Positions 1-8,571 of a stretch of 64,000 nt of DNA are shown here, piece by piece. Each line of letters starts with the position of its first letter. Position 1 is the first letter of the stretch. Source of the DNA: Corynebacterium coyleae (lineage in GTDB: Bacteria > Actinomycetota > Actinomycetes > Mycobacteriales > Mycobacteriaceae). The notes under the pieces were generated by a model. It did no database searches. It had not been told where the DNA came from and worked only from the letters and a program-made list of their open reading frames with translations. The stretch lies in NCBI RefSeq assembly GCF_030408635.1, contig NZ_CP047198.1:496001-560000 (forward strand), read 5' to 3'. The position numbers and the translations under genes are program-made.

Positions 1-1002
1 GCTGCGCTGCAGTGTGGCCAGGAATTCGTTGATAGCGGCGTCGTCGCCGTTGAGGCGGACGGTCATCTTGCCAAAGGAACGTTCCTGCAAGGTGGTGATG
101 CCGGCGTGGACCGGCTCGATGACAACACCGCGCGTGCGGGCGGTCTCGGCGGCGCCGAAGAACCCGGAGTCCTCGGAAAGATCCACGGTGAACAGACGAC
201 CTGGTTTGGTCAGCAGTTCGGCGCGCTCAACATCATCGGGGGTGTTGCGCAGGCTCGTCGCTGCGAAACGCTGGGCGACGGGGGTTTGTGGGTTGGCGAA
301 GACGTCGTAAACCCCGCCGTACTCCACAACACGGCCGTTCTCCATTACGGCAACCTTGTCGGCGATGGCTCGGATGACATCCATTTCGTGGGTGATCACC
401 ACGATGGTGATGCCGAGTTCTTCGTTGACGCGACGCAGCACCCCGAGCACTTCGTGGGTGGTTTCGGGGTCGAGGGCGGACGTGGCTTCGTCGGCAAGCA
501 ACAGCGACGGGTTGGTCGCAAGTGCTCGCGCGATGCCGACGCGCTGCTTCTGGCCACCGGAGAGCTGCTCCGGGTAGTTCTCGCCACGGTCAGACAGACC
601 GACGAAGTCGAGCAGTTCAGCAACGCGACGCTTACGTTCCTTCTTGTCCACACCGGCCAGTTTCAGCGGGTACTCGATGTTGCCCGCTGCGGTACGGGAG
701 GAAAAGAGGTTGAACTGCTGGAAGATCATGCCGACGTTGCGGCGGATCTCGCGAAGTTTGCGCTCGGGCATACCGGCGACGTTGGTGTCGTCGAGAAGCA
801 ATTCGCCCGAGGTTGGCATATCAAGGCCGTTAATGAGGCGGACAAGCGTTGACTTGCCGGCACCCGAGTAGCCGATCACTCCGAGGATTTCGCCTGGCTC
901 GACGGTCAAGGTGACGTCATCGACGGCCTTGACCTCGCGCTCTTTGGTTTTGAAAACCTTGGATACGTTCCGGAACTCAATCCGGGTGCCGGTTGTTGTC
1001 AT
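1..1002 (-). CDS. metN: Methionine ABC transporter ATP-binding protein MetN (3' end cut by window edge)
   Basis: Cytoplasmic ATPase that powers D/L-methionine uptake together with MetQ and a MetI permease, which should lie beyond the left edge. The minus-strand frame starts MTTTGTRIEFRNVS at 1002 and stays open to base 1 (334 codons; the family is about 340), so only the last residues are missing. Walker A (GYSGAGKST) is read near 860-840, the signature LSGGQ and Walker B (LLLADEATSALDP) follow, and the C-terminal part matches the NIL methionine-sensing domain. The ATG follows directly on the metQ stop codon (1003-1005), so the two are translationally coupled. The symbol rests on the NIL domain and the MetQ neighbours. 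Confidence 0.93.
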   Translation of the reverse strand, partial: MTTTGTRIEFRNVSKVFKTKEREVKAVDDVTLTVEPGEILGVIGYSGAGKSTLVRLINGLDMPTSGELLLDDTNVAGMPERKLREIRRNVGMIFQQFNLFSSRTAAGNIEYPLKLAGVDKKERKRRVAELLDFVGLSDRGENYPEQLSGGQKQRVGIARALATNPSLLLADEATSALDPETTHEVLGVLRRVNEELGITIVVITHEMDVIRAIADKVAVMENGRVVEYGGVYDVFANPQTPVAQRFAATSLRNTPDDVERAELLTKPGRLFTVDLSEDSGFFGAAETARTRGVVIEPVHAGITTLQERSFGKMTVRLNGDDAAINEFLATLQRS

Positions 1003-1893
1003 TTACTTGTACTCCTCCACAAGTCGGTCGAGGATCTCGTTGAGCTCCTCCTTGCTGCGCTGGACCTGCACGGCGGTGCCGTTGGAATCCTCGTCAAGCG
1101 CTGCGGTGACCTCCGGCGACTGCCAGACGTCGACCAACTTGGCGTACGTCTCGTTGTCCAGGTCATCGCCTGAGACAGTGAATACGTTGATGTACGGCTC
1201 CGCAAGCTCGGAGTTCGGATCGTCGGCCGCGACCGAGGAAGCCGGGTCGATACCTGCGCGTGCCAGCCAGTTGTTGTTGATCACAGCCGGGCGGCCCTCG
1301 TTGTAGGCGTTCGGCGTCTGGGACGCATCCACAGCGACAACCTTGACCTTGGAGGCATCCTTATCGATGTCAGCCGGGGTCGGGGTGAGCTTCGGCGCGC
1401 CTTCACGCAGCTTCAGCAGGCCAGCCTGAACCAGCACGTTGATCGCGCGACCCTGGTTGGACGGGTCGTTCGGCACTGCGATCTCGGTGCCCTCGATGCC
1501 GTCGAGCGAGTCGTGGTCCTTCCAGTACAGGCCAAGCACGTTGATCTCGCCAGAACCGATGATGCGCAGGTCCTTGCCAGCGGTGGCGTTGTACTGGGCC
1601 TGGTAGTTGATGGTCTGGAACTTCGAAATCTCGATCTGACCCTCGGTCTGTGCTGGGTTGACCTGCGGATACTCGGAGAAACGCACGATGTCGAGCTCGA
1701 TGCCAGCCTTCTGGGCTTCGTCCGCGAAGACACTCCAGGCCTTCTGGTCGGCGTCGGTGGTGCCGATCTTGACGGTCACAGCGTCGCCATCAGCACTGCT
1801 TGTCGACGACTCCGTTTCCGACGAGCACGCCACCAAAGAGGTTGCGGCGATGACAGAGGCTGCCGCCGCTGCGAGAAAACGCTTGGTACGCAT
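1003..1893 (-). CDS. metQ: MetQ/NlpA-family methionine-binding lipoprotein (downstream copy)
   Basis: Membrane-anchored substrate-binding protein of the MetNIQ importer, 296 residues. The N-terminus has a basic stretch, a hydrophobic core and a lipobox SLVAC with the acylated cysteine near residue 23, then a serine/threonine-rich linker. The body is typical NlpA family (VKIGTTDADQKAW near the start; AVPNDPSNQGRAINVL and QTPNAYNEG in the middle). It is clearly paralogous to the gene just upstream (1924-2817), with the same conserved blocks, so the pair looks like a tandem duplication. AAGGAG lies about 10 nt before the ATG. It is likely co-transcribed from the promoter near 2870. Confidence 0.93.
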   Translation of the reverse strand: MRTKRFLAAAAASVIAATSLVACSSETESSTSSADGDAVTVKIGTTDADQKAWSVFADEAQKAGIELDIVRFSEYPQVNPAQTEGQIEISKFQTINYQAQYNATAGKDLRIIGSGEINVLGLYWKDHDSLDGIEGTEIAVPNDPSNQGRAINVLVQAGLLKLREGAPKLTPTPADIDKDASKVKVVAVDASQTPNAYNEGRPAVINNNWLARAGIDPASSVAADDPNSELAEPYINVFTVSGDDLDNETYAKLVDVWQSPEVTAALDEDSNGTAVQVQRSKEELNEILDRLVEEYK

Positions 1894-1923
1894 GAACTAC
1901 GCGCTCCTTATTACTTCTTGTGC

Positions 1924-2817
1924 TTACTTGTTCTGCAGACGGTCGAGGATGTCGTTGAGTTCCTTCTGGTCGCGGTAGACCGGAACCGAGGTGCCCTTGG
2001 AGTCCTTGGCGGTAGCCTCAGCGACCTCCGGGGTCTGCCACAGCTCGACCAGCTTGTTCAGCGTTTCATCTGAAATGTCCTCGGAACGAGCAGCGAACAC
2101 GTTGATGTACGGCTCGGCCTCCTCGGATTCCGGGTCGTCCTCGAACACGGCCAGGCTCGGCTCGATGCCTGCGCGGTCTAGCCAGGTGTTGTTGATGATG
2201 GCCGGCTTGCCTTCGTTGTAAGCGTTCGGGGTCTGGGACGCGTCGACCGGGGTGACGGTGACCTTGGACTCGTCCTTGTTGATCTCGGCCGGGGTCGGGG
2301 TCAGCGGGTCAGCGACGTTGTCGTTGAGGGTAAGCAGACCGGCCTGGACCAGCACGTTGATGGCGCGGCCCTGGTTGGACGGGTCGTTCGGGATGGCGAC
2401 GGACTGGCCCTCGATGCCGTCGAGCGAGTCGTGGTCCTTCCAGAACAGTGCGAGCGGGACGATCTCGGTGGAGCCGACAACCTTGAGGTCGTTGCCGGAA
2501 GCAGCGTTGTACTCGGCGAGGTACTTAATGTGCTGGAACTTGTTCACGTCCAGCTCTCCCTGTGCGAGAGCCTCGTTGACCGGGGAGTAGTCGGAGAACT
2601 GCACGATGTCGAGCTCGATGCCGTTGTCTGCAGCGAGCTGCTTGAATACAGTCCAGGCCTCCTGGTCGGCCTCAGTGGTGCCGATCTTGACGGTAACGTT
2701 CTCGCCGTTTGCGGCGGTGGTCTCGGTGGCGTCGTTGGACTCGTTGGAGCAAGCGACCAGGCCGGTGGTGGCGAGCGCTGCAGCAGCAACGGTTGCGAGG
2801 GTGCGCTTGATACGCAT
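1924..2817 (-). CDS. metQ: MetQ/NlpA-family methionine-binding lipoprotein (promoter-proximal copy)
   Basis: Substrate-binding lipoprotein of the methionine importer, 297 residues from the ATG at 2817. An in-frame ATG at 2865 exists, but AAGGAG lies 7 nt before 2817 and the signal peptide begins there (MRIKRTLATVAAAALATTGLVAC, broken here only by description: basic start, hydrophobic core, lipobox GLVAC). The mature part carries the NlpA blocks AIPNDPSNQGRAINVL and QTPNAYNEG shared with the next gene. First gene of the metQ-metQ-metN transcription unit. Its upstream region carries a McbR-type box (2870-2885), which agrees with control by methionine supply in corynebacteria. Confidence 0.93.
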   Translation of the reverse strand: MRIKRTLATVAAAALATTGLVACSNESNDATETTAANGENVTVKIGTTEADQEAWTVFKQLAADNGIELDIVQFSDYSPVNEALAQGELDVNKFQHIKYLAEYNAASGNDLKVVGSTEIVPLALFWKDHDSLDGIEGQSVAIPNDPSNQGRAINVLVQAGLLTLNDNVADPLTPTPAEINKDESKVTVTPVDASQTPNAYNEGKPAIINNTWLDRAGIEPSLAVFEDDPESEEAEPYINVFAARSEDISDETLNKLVELWQTPEVAEATAKDSKGTSVPVYRDQKELNDILDRLQNK

Positions 2818-2869
2818 GATGTCTCCTTGTTTATTGGGAAAGTTTGACGGGTGAGAATCTAGCACCCTA

Positions 2870-2885
2870 TGTACCGCTTAGTCTA
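2870..2885. promoter_or_regulatory. McbR-type box upstream of metQ
   Basis: TGTAC-CGCTTA-GTCTA on the plus strand, which is TAGAC-N6-GTACA on the metQ strand. The C. glutamicum McbR consensus is TAGAC-N6-GTCTA; 8 of 10 half-site bases match. The same variant TGTAC-N6-GTCTA occurs upstream of metY (12314-12329), which makes chance less likely. Binding is inferred, not shown. Confidence 0.55.
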
Positions 2886-2891
2886 TTTTTT

Positions 2892-2911
2892 AGAACAAAG
2901 CAGTTTGTTCT
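2892..2911. promoter_or_regulatory. Perfect 8-bp inverted repeat between metQ and dnaE2
   Basis: AGAACAAA-GCAG-TTTGTTCT, a perfect palindrome with a 4-bp spacer, lying between the divergent metQ and dnaE2 genes and 35-54 bp before the dnaE2 -10. It is not the LexA pattern (TCGAAC-N4-GTTCGA); the GAAC and GTTC cores are too far apart. The regulator is unknown. Confidence 0.6.
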
Positions 2912-2945
2912 GGGTTTTCGAAAAATGTAGCACACAGTTTCGAAT

Positions 2946-2951
2946 TATGAT
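2946..2951 (+). promoter_or_regulatory. Candidate -10 box of dnaE2
   Basis: TATGAT ends 12 nt before the dnaE2 ATG at 2964, giving a 5' leader of only about 5 nt. There is no clear ribosome binding site before this ATG, in keeping with a near-leaderless transcript. Confidence 0.5.
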
Positions 2952-2963
2952 AGCGTTCCCGGC

Positions 2964-5900
2964 ATGAGATTCAATGGGGGAGCGCCACTTTCGTGGTCGC
3001 GGCTAGAGCGCATCCTTTCGGGGCGTCCCGGGCCAGAACCGGTGCCGGTGGGGCACACAGGCATGCTGCCTGGCGTAGGTCCTGTGCGACCGCGCCGTAG
3101 CGAGCCGCAAGTTCCGTTCGTGGAACTCCACGCGGTGTCGTCGTATAGTTTTCTCGATGGAGCGAGCGAGCCGGAAGACCTTGTCGCGCGCGCTGCGGAT
3201 TTGGGATTGAATGCCCTTGGCCTGCTGGATCGCGACGGCTTCTATGGGGCAGTCAAGTTTGCAGAGGCTGCTGCAGCTGTAGGGCTGGACACCGTATTTG
3301 GGGCCGAGCTGACGTTAGATCAGCGGGTGCTTCCTGTGATTGCGCGTGGGCCTGAAGGTTATCGGCGCCTGTCGCATCTTATGGCAGATGCACACATGGC
3401 GACGCGGGAAAAGGATGCGGTGGCGTATCCACCATTGGAGCTTATTGGTGCAGAACTAGATGGCACCTGCGTTGTGCTCGCGGGGTGGCAGTGGATCGGT
3501 GAAATCGACCACCTGGTCGAAACCTTTGGCCAGGACAATGTGGTGCGAGAATATGAAGTTTCGATGACTCCTGAAGACGCTGACCGGCACGCAATGCTCG
3601 ATCGTTTTGATCACCTCCCCGCCATCGTCACCGCGATGCCGGCGGCAGCCACGCGTGAGCAGGCGAGGTTGGCTGCGGCGAAGCGTGCGTTGGCTCGCAG
3701 AGAAGCACTTGCACAAGCATACGGGGACTTGCATCCGATGGGGGCGAACTGGCTGCGCTCTGGCGAGCAGCTCGAACGCATGCTGCCGGGATGCAAACAC
3801 ATGCTGGATTACAGCGTTGAGTTGGCAAAGCAGTGCGCGTTCACGCTGAATCTTGTCGCGCCTGAACTGCCGCGCTACCCAACGCCAAGCGGGCGAGGCG
3901 AGATGGATCATCTGCGGGATCTGACGTTGGCGAGCGCGCAGTTCCGGTACGCGACGCGAAGTGCGGATGTGCGCAACCAGGCGATGAAGCAGATCCGCTA
4001 CGAACTGAGCGTGATTGAGGAGCTGAACTTCCCCGGCTACTTCCTGATCATTTACGACCTCGTGGATTTCTGCGCGAAGCAGAACATTTTGTGCCAAGGA
4101 CGTGGTTCGGCGGCGAACTCGGCGGTGTGTTTCGCCCTCGGGATCACGAATGTCGAGCCGATCGAGGCAGGCCTCCTGTTCGAGCGTTTCCTATCTCCCG
4201 ACCGTGACGGACCACCAGATATTGACCTAGACATTGAGTCAGGCCGGCGAGAGGAGGTCATTCAGTACGTCTACGACACATATGGGCGCGACAATGCGGC
4301 GCAGGTAGCTAACGTGATTACGTACCGCACGAAAGGGGCGGTCCGTGATGCCGCGCGTGCGCTCGGATATGCACAGGGCGCTGCGGATAGTTGGTCGAAG
4401 GGGCTTTCAGATCCGCCCGAGGCTGTGGAGCAACTTGCAGCGCAGTTCAAGGGGCAGCCGCGTCACCTGGGCATTCATTCTGGTGGCATGGTGATTTGTG
4501 ACCGTCCCATCGCCGACGTCGTCCCCGTCGAATGGGCGCGCATGGCAGATCGCTCGGTGGTGCAGTGGGATAAAGATGACTGTGCCTCCGCTGGCCTGGT
4601 CAAGTTCGACCTGCTGGGGCTCGGCATGCTCGAAGCGCTGCACCACATGGTTGATCTCGTGGAGGAAACCACAGGCCGCAAGGTGCATCTGTGGGAGCTT
4701 TCGCTTGACGACGACGCCGTGTACGACATGCTCTGCCGCGCCGATTCCGTCGGCGTGTTCCAGGTTGAATCGCGCGCACAGACGGGGACGCTGCCCAGGT
4801 TGAAGCCGCGCAGGTTCTTCGACCTGGTGGTGCAGGTGGCCTTGATCCGCCCTGGTCCAATCCAGGGTGGTTCGGTGCATCCGTACCTGCGGCGGCGCGA
4901 CGGGCTAGAGCCGGTCGTGTACGACCATCCGGTGCTCGAGCGATCCCTTGGCAAAACACTGGGGATCCCGCTGTTCCAAGAGCAACTTATGCAGATCTGC
5001 GTCGACGCGGCTGGTTTTTCCGGACGTGAGGCGGATGCGCTTCGGCGCGCGATGGGATCGAAACGCTCACCGGCCAAGATGGCCGCGTTGCGCGCGAGGT
5101 TTTTCGAAGGCTGCTGGGCCACCAACCAAATCAGCGAAGAAGTCGCAGAACGGCTGTGGCAGAAGATCGTGGCGTTCGCCGCATACGGCTTTCCGGAATC
5201 GCACTCCCAGTCGTTCGCCTCTTTGGTGTACTTCTCCGCCTGGTTTAAATGCCACTACCCGGCGCAGTTCTGCGTGGGATTGCTGCGGGCGCAACCGATG
5301 GGGTTCTACTCACCACAGTCGCTGGTACAGGACGCACGCCGACACGGGGTAGAGGTACTGCCTGTGTCGGTCAACGCGTCGGGGCGCGAGGCGCGCTGCA
5401 TTGATTCTTCAACGATCCGGATGGGGCTCGGGCTCGTCCGTGGCTTAGGTGCGGATGCCGCTGACCGGATCGAAGCGGCGGCACCGTTTGCAGACATTGC
5501 GGATCTATCGCGCCGGGCTGACCTGAGCGTCGACCATGTCGAGGCGCTCGCGCGGGCGGGGGCGTTGGACTGCTTTGAGGTGTCTCGTCGACAAGCATTG
5601 TGGCAAGCGGGCATCGCTGCCACGGAACGCCACGGCATGCTGCCCGGTTTGTCGGCTATCTCGGCGCCGGCGCTGCCTGGTATGAACTCGTTCGAACTCA
5701 TGGTGGCTGACATCGCAGCCACAGGGGTGACCCCGGGGCTCATGCCAGTAGAGATGGTGCGCGAATCGCTGGAGGAGCGAGGCGTTATTCCGGTTGCACA
5801 ACTGCTGCATGGCGTGGAGGACGGCACTCGCGTGCGCATCGCTGGAGTGGTGACGCACCGCCAACATCCGGTCACTGCAGGTGGTGTGACATTTTTGGGA

Positions 5901-6104
5901 ATGGAGGATGAAACCGGGCTGGTCAACGTGGTTATCTCAGTCGGGTTGTGGAAGAAGCAACGCGTCCTTGCCCGCACTGCGAAAGCGCTCGTCGTACGCG
6001 GGATTGTGCAAAATGCTTCCGGGGCAGTGTCCGTGGTGGCGGACCGGTTCGAACCGTTGGAGGTAGGGGAGCTGCTCTCCCGGGGATCGAGGGACTTCCG
6101 ATGA
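2964..6104 (+). CDS. dnaE2: Error-prone DNA polymerase III alpha subunit DnaE2 (ImuC)
   Basis: C-family polymerase for translesion synthesis after DNA damage, 1046 residues, a normal length for DnaE2 and shorter than replicative DnaE. An N-terminal PHP domain starts near residue 52 (ELHAVSSYSFLDGA). The palm has GRGSAANSAVCFALG near residue 380 and the catalytic acidic triad PDIDLDI, with D419, D421 and D423. GVFQVESRAQ and the OB-fold C-terminus (VRIAGVVTHRQHP) are present. Its usual partners imuA'/imuB are not in this window. No standard LexA box is visible upstream. The stop overlaps the ATG of the following PH-domain gene (ATGA at 6101-6104). Confidence 0.95.
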   Translation: MRFNGGAPLSWSRLERILSGRPGPEPVPVGHTGMLPGVGPVRPRRSEPQVPFVELHAVSSYSFLDGASEPEDLVARAADLGLNALGLLDRDGFYGAVKFAEAAAAVGLDTVFGAELTLDQRVLPVIARGPEGYRRLSHLMADAHMATREKDAVAYPPLELIGAELDGTCVVLAGWQWIGEIDHLVETFGQDNVVREYEVSMTPEDADRHAMLDRFDHLPAIVTAMPAAATREQARLAAAKRALARREALAQAYGDLHPMGANWLRSGEQLERMLPGCKHMLDYSVELAKQCAFTLNLVAPELPRYPTPSGRGEMDHLRDLTLASAQFRYATRSADVRNQAMKQIRYELSVIEELNFPGYFLIIYDLVDFCAKQNILCQGRGSAANSAVCFALGITNVEPIEAGLLFERFLSPDRDGPPDIDLDIESGRREEVIQYVYDTYGRDNAAQVANVITYRTKGAVRDAARALGYAQGAADSWSKGLSDPPEAVEQLAAQFKGQPRHLGIHSGGMVICDRPIADVVPVEWARMADRSVVQWDKDDCASAGLVKFDLLGLGMLEALHHMVDLVEETTGRKVHLWELSLDDDAVYDMLCRADSVGVFQVESRAQTGTLPRLKPRRFFDLVVQVALIRPGPIQGGSVHPYLRRRDGLEPVVYDHPVLERSLGKTLGIPLFQEQLMQICVDAAGFSGREADALRRAMGSKRSPAKMAALRARFFEGCWATNQISEEVAERLWQKIVAFAAYGFPESHSQSFASLVYFSAWFKCHYPAQFCVGLLRAQPMGFYSPQSLVQDARRHGVEVLPVSVNASGREARCIDSSTIRMGLGLVRGLGADAADRIEAAAPFADIADLSRRADLSVDHVEALARAGALDCFEVSRRQALWQAGIAATERHGMLPGLSAISAPALPGMNSFELMVADIAATGVTPGLMPVEMVRESLEERGVIPVAQLLHGVEDGTRVRIAGVVTHRQHPVTAGGVTFLGMEDETGLVNVVISVGLWKKQRVLARTAKALVVRGIVQNASGAVSVVADRFEPLEVGELLSRGSRDFR

Positions 6105-6745
6105 ATGCTTCGATGAGCCCTGTCATGAGCAAGGCCGTGTCTGGGGCTGCTGGTAGCGTGATCGCCATGTCTGAAGCGCTCAGCGGAAGCCCTGAACATC
6201 ACCCCGGACCAAACACTGCAGGCCCGAACACTGCAGGCCAGCCCACTACCGGCGTGCATAGCCCGGTGCAGCCTTTGCCGTCCTCGGTCGAGGAGATGCA
6301 CAAAGTGTCGCCGAAGTTGATGTGGCCGATGCTGGTGTCGAATGCCCTGTGGACCATCGGTGTGTGCGGTGGCCTGTATTTGGCCTACCGCGAGTGGGGC
6401 TGGGGATTCCTGATCCCGCTGGGGATTTTCACGGTGATCTTCATCTGGCGCTTCTTCCTTATCCCGTACCAGGTCCGCAACATGGGCTGGCTGGAGACCG
6501 AGGACGAACTGGTGCTGAGCACCGGCAAGATGTTCCACACGATCACGGTGATTCCGTACGGGCGCATTCAGTTCGTGGATGTGCAGTCGGGGCCGATCAC
6601 ACGTGCCCTGGGGCTGAAGGAGCTGACGGTGCATACGGCGTCGAATTCGTCCAACTCGGATCTGCCGGGACTGCTTGCGGCGGATGCGGATGCGTTGCGG
6701 GATCGCCTTGCGCTGAAGGCTCGTGAGCGGATGAGTGGGCTGTGA
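6101..6745 (+). CDS. PH-domain (bPH2/DUF304) membrane protein, YdbS-like
   Basis: About 214 residues from the ATG at 6101, which overlaps the dnaE2 stop; in-frame starts at 6116, 6125 and 6167 are also possible, and the first 60 or so residues are low in complexity (proline, glycine, asparagine rich). Two membrane segments follow (LVSNALWTIGVCGGLYLAY and WGFLIPLGIFTVIFIWRFF), then a bacterial PH domain (MGWLETEDELVLSTGKMFHTI to ELTVHTASNSSNSDLPGL). YdbS-type proteins occur in pairs with a larger partner, as here. Function unknown; the B. subtilis pair is linked to resistance to antimicrobial peptides. Confidence 0.8.
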   Translation: MNASMSPVMSKAVSGAAGSVIAMSEALSGSPEHHPGPNTAGPNTAGQPTTGVHSPVQPLPSSVEEMHKVSPKLMWPMLVSNALWTIGVCGGLYLAYREWGWGFLIPLGIFTVIFIWRFFLIPYQVRNMGWLETEDELVLSTGKMFHTITVIPYGRIQFVDVQSGPITRALGLKELTVHTASNSSNSDLPGLLAADADALRDRLALKARERMSGL

Positions 6746-8136
6746 CAAGCGGACGCGTATCGACGATTCCCGGCATGGAGGGCTACCGCCACGTCCATAG
6801 GCTCACGCCATTGTTGCGTGTGTGGACGTTCATGCTGGCTCTAGCGACACTCGCCCTGTTCAACTTCACCATGCCGATTTATCGGTGGATGCAGCGCGAA
6901 AACGTCGGGCCCACCGACATTGCATGGGCAGCCGCAGGCCTTGTGGCTGCGCTCGTGGTGATTTTCGCGGTGTCCCAGGTGTGGTGGCGTCGCAGCGGAT
7001 TTAAGGTAGGCGACGAAGAAGTGGAGACCCGCCGCGGTGTGCTGACCAACCAAATCCGCACCGCGCGCTACGACCGTGTTCAGGCAGTTGACGTAGTCGA
7101 ATCCTTTGCACCGCGACTGTTCGGGCTTGCCTCCGTGCGTATCGAGGCCGCAGGCAGCGCCAGTTCAGGTTTGGACATCACATACCTTCCGCGCGAGGAA
7201 GCAGAAGAGGTCCGCGCGCAGATCCTGGCCCGCATTGACGGGCCAGTGAAGCGTTCGCTTGAGAGCGCCGCCGCCGCCGGGGCCGAATACGCACCGAACA
7301 TGTTGGTGCCGCCGATCCCGATTCGCCGCTCGCTGATCGGCACCACATTGCAAATGTCGACCGTATTCACACTGGCGTGGTCGACGATTCCACTGTGGAC
7401 GGATGTGACCGCCGCGGCGATCATCCCTGTTGTGGTGGGTTTTATGCCCCGCATTTGGCGCACGATCGACCAGTCGTGGCGCTTCAACGCGACGAAGGAC
7501 GGGGAGGTGTTCCACTTGACGTATGGGTTGGCGAATCGTCGTCGGCAAGCAATGCCTCGCTCGCGTATCCACGCGGTGCAGTTGCGCCAGCCAATGTTCT
7601 GGCGCCCGTTCGGATGGTGGACGGTCTCTGTCGTGGCGGCGGGTTATGGCTCGGAACGTAACAAGCAAACCGGCACGTCGAAGATTCTGCCAGTGGGGAC
7701 GTGGGAACAGGCGATGGCCGTGATCGATGCAGTCGGTCCGCTTACCGGCGCAGAACTGACCGATCTGGACAACGTAGATTTCCGCTCCCCGCGCAGCGCC
7801 CGGTGGATCTCGCCGTTCGACTGGAAACGTCAAACGGTCAAGGTCCGCGCCGACGCGGTCACGACAACGGCAGGGCGGATCGGGCGCTGGTTCCAGATGG
7901 TGGACGTCCCACACATTCAGGAACTGACCTTCAACCAGGATCCGCTGCAGCGAAAACTTGGCCTGGCCAGCATTGACCTGGACCTGGTGCCCGGCGCCTT
8001 CAGCGTGACGTGTCGGGATTTGGAGGAGGACCAGGCGCGTGGGCTCGTCGATAAGCTGCGCGCCCGCGAGTTGCCGCCGCTGTCACAAAGCGCCGGGGAA
8101 CCCGAGCTGGCGCCAGGCCTCGTAGATGGCGACTGA
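6742..8136 (+). CDS. Multi-PH-domain membrane protein, YdbT-like
   Basis: 464 residues from a GTG that overlaps the preceding stop (GTGA). Two N-terminal membrane segments (LRVWTFMLALATLALFNFT and IAWAAAGLVAALVVIFAVS) precede a first PH/DUF304 unit (FKVGDEEVETRRGVLTNQIRT), then another membrane pair near residues 195-235 and two further PH-like units (FNATKDGEVFHLTYGLANRR and the C-terminal part with VPHIQELTFNQDPLQRK). This is the large partner of the 6101-6745 protein, and both are likely made and inserted together. Its 3' end overlaps the convergent trmL gene by 54 bp. Confidence 0.8.
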   Translation: MTSGRVSTIPGMEGYRHVHRLTPLLRVWTFMLALATLALFNFTMPIYRWMQRENVGPTDIAWAAAGLVAALVVIFAVSQVWWRRSGFKVGDEEVETRRGVLTNQIRTARYDRVQAVDVVESFAPRLFGLASVRIEAAGSASSGLDITYLPREEAEEVRAQILARIDGPVKRSLESAAAAGAEYAPNMLVPPIPIRRSLIGTTLQMSTVFTLAWSTIPLWTDVTAAAIIPVVVGFMPRIWRTIDQSWRFNATKDGEVFHLTYGLANRRRQAMPRSRIHAVQLRQPMFWRPFGWWTVSVVAAGYGSERNKQTGTSKILPVGTWEQAMAVIDAVGPLTGAELTDLDNVDFRSPRSARWISPFDWKRQTVKVRADAVTTTAGRIGRWFQMVDVPHIQELTFNQDPLQRKLGLASIDLDLVPGAFSVTCRDLEEDQARGLVDKLRARELPPLSQSAGEPELAPGLVDGD

Positions 8137-8547
8137 CGCCGAGTTCGTCAGGTTCATACTGCGCCGCGACGGCAGCATCGGAATCCGCACCTGACACGTA
8201 ATCCGCGGGTGGGCGAGGTGCTCCTCCGGGATGCCGTTGGCCTCGTTGCCGAACAGCAACGCGTCGCCGTCCTGGTATTGCACCTCGTGGTAGTGGTGGT
8301 CGGTGTGCGCGGTGAACGCGAAAATGCGGGAGCCTTCCAACGCGTCGAAGCAGACGTCGATGTTGGGGTGGATGACCACGTCTGCAAGATCGTGGTAGTC
8401 CAGGCCTGCGCGTTTGAGGTGTTTGTCGTCAAAATTGAAGCCGAGCGGCTCGACGAAATGCAGCTGCGCGCCGGTATTTGCCGCAAGGCGGATCGCCGCG
8501 CCAGCGTTGCCGCCAATGGCCGGATTGTCATAGATGATGTGGAGCAC
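8083..8547 (-). CDS. trmL: tRNA (cytidine/uridine-2'-O-)-methyltransferase, TrmL type (SpoU family)
   Basis: SPOUT-class enzyme that methylates the ribose at the wobble position of certain leucine tRNAs. 154 residues from the GTG at 8547 ([21 protein letters not shown]). The deep-knot motifs are all present: [20 protein letters not shown] near the start, [11 protein letters not shown] in the middle, and [21 protein letters not shown] at the end. A -10 box TAGACT ends 7 nt before the GTG, so the mRNA should be leaderless. Convergent overlap with the PH-domain gene at its 3' end. Family assignment is firm; the exact tRNA target is inferred. Confidence 0.88.
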   Translation of the reverse strand: MLHIIYDNPAIGGNAGAAIRLAANTGAQLHFVEPLGFNFDDKHLKRAGLDYHDLADVVIHPNIDVCFDALEGSRIFAFTAHTDHHYHEVQYQDGDALLFGNEANGIPEEHLAHPRITCQVRIPMLPSRRSMNLTNSASVAIYEAWRQLGFPGAL

Positions 8548-8554
8548 GCACAAG

Positions 8555-8564
8555 AGTCTAGGAT
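8555..8564. promoter_or_regulatory. Overlapping divergent -10 boxes for trmL and folD
   Basis: The ten bases AGTCTAGGAT contain TAGGAT (plus, 8559-8564) ending 7 nt before the folD GTG, and TAGACT (minus, 8560-8555) ending 7 nt before the trmL GTG. The two hexamers share TA at 8559-8560. Both transcripts are predicted leaderless. Confidence 0.65.
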
Positions 8565-8571
8565 TGGGGCC

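Noticed and set aside
106-852. Plus-strand open frame of 248 codons at the left edge
   Set aside because: Lies opposite metN, which has all ABC motifs in the minus frame.
2911-2945. LexA/SOS box for dnaE2 in the TTTTCGAAAA and TTTCGAAT stretches
   Set aside because: Only single TCGAA half-sites; no second half at N4 spacing. Not enough to call an SOS box.
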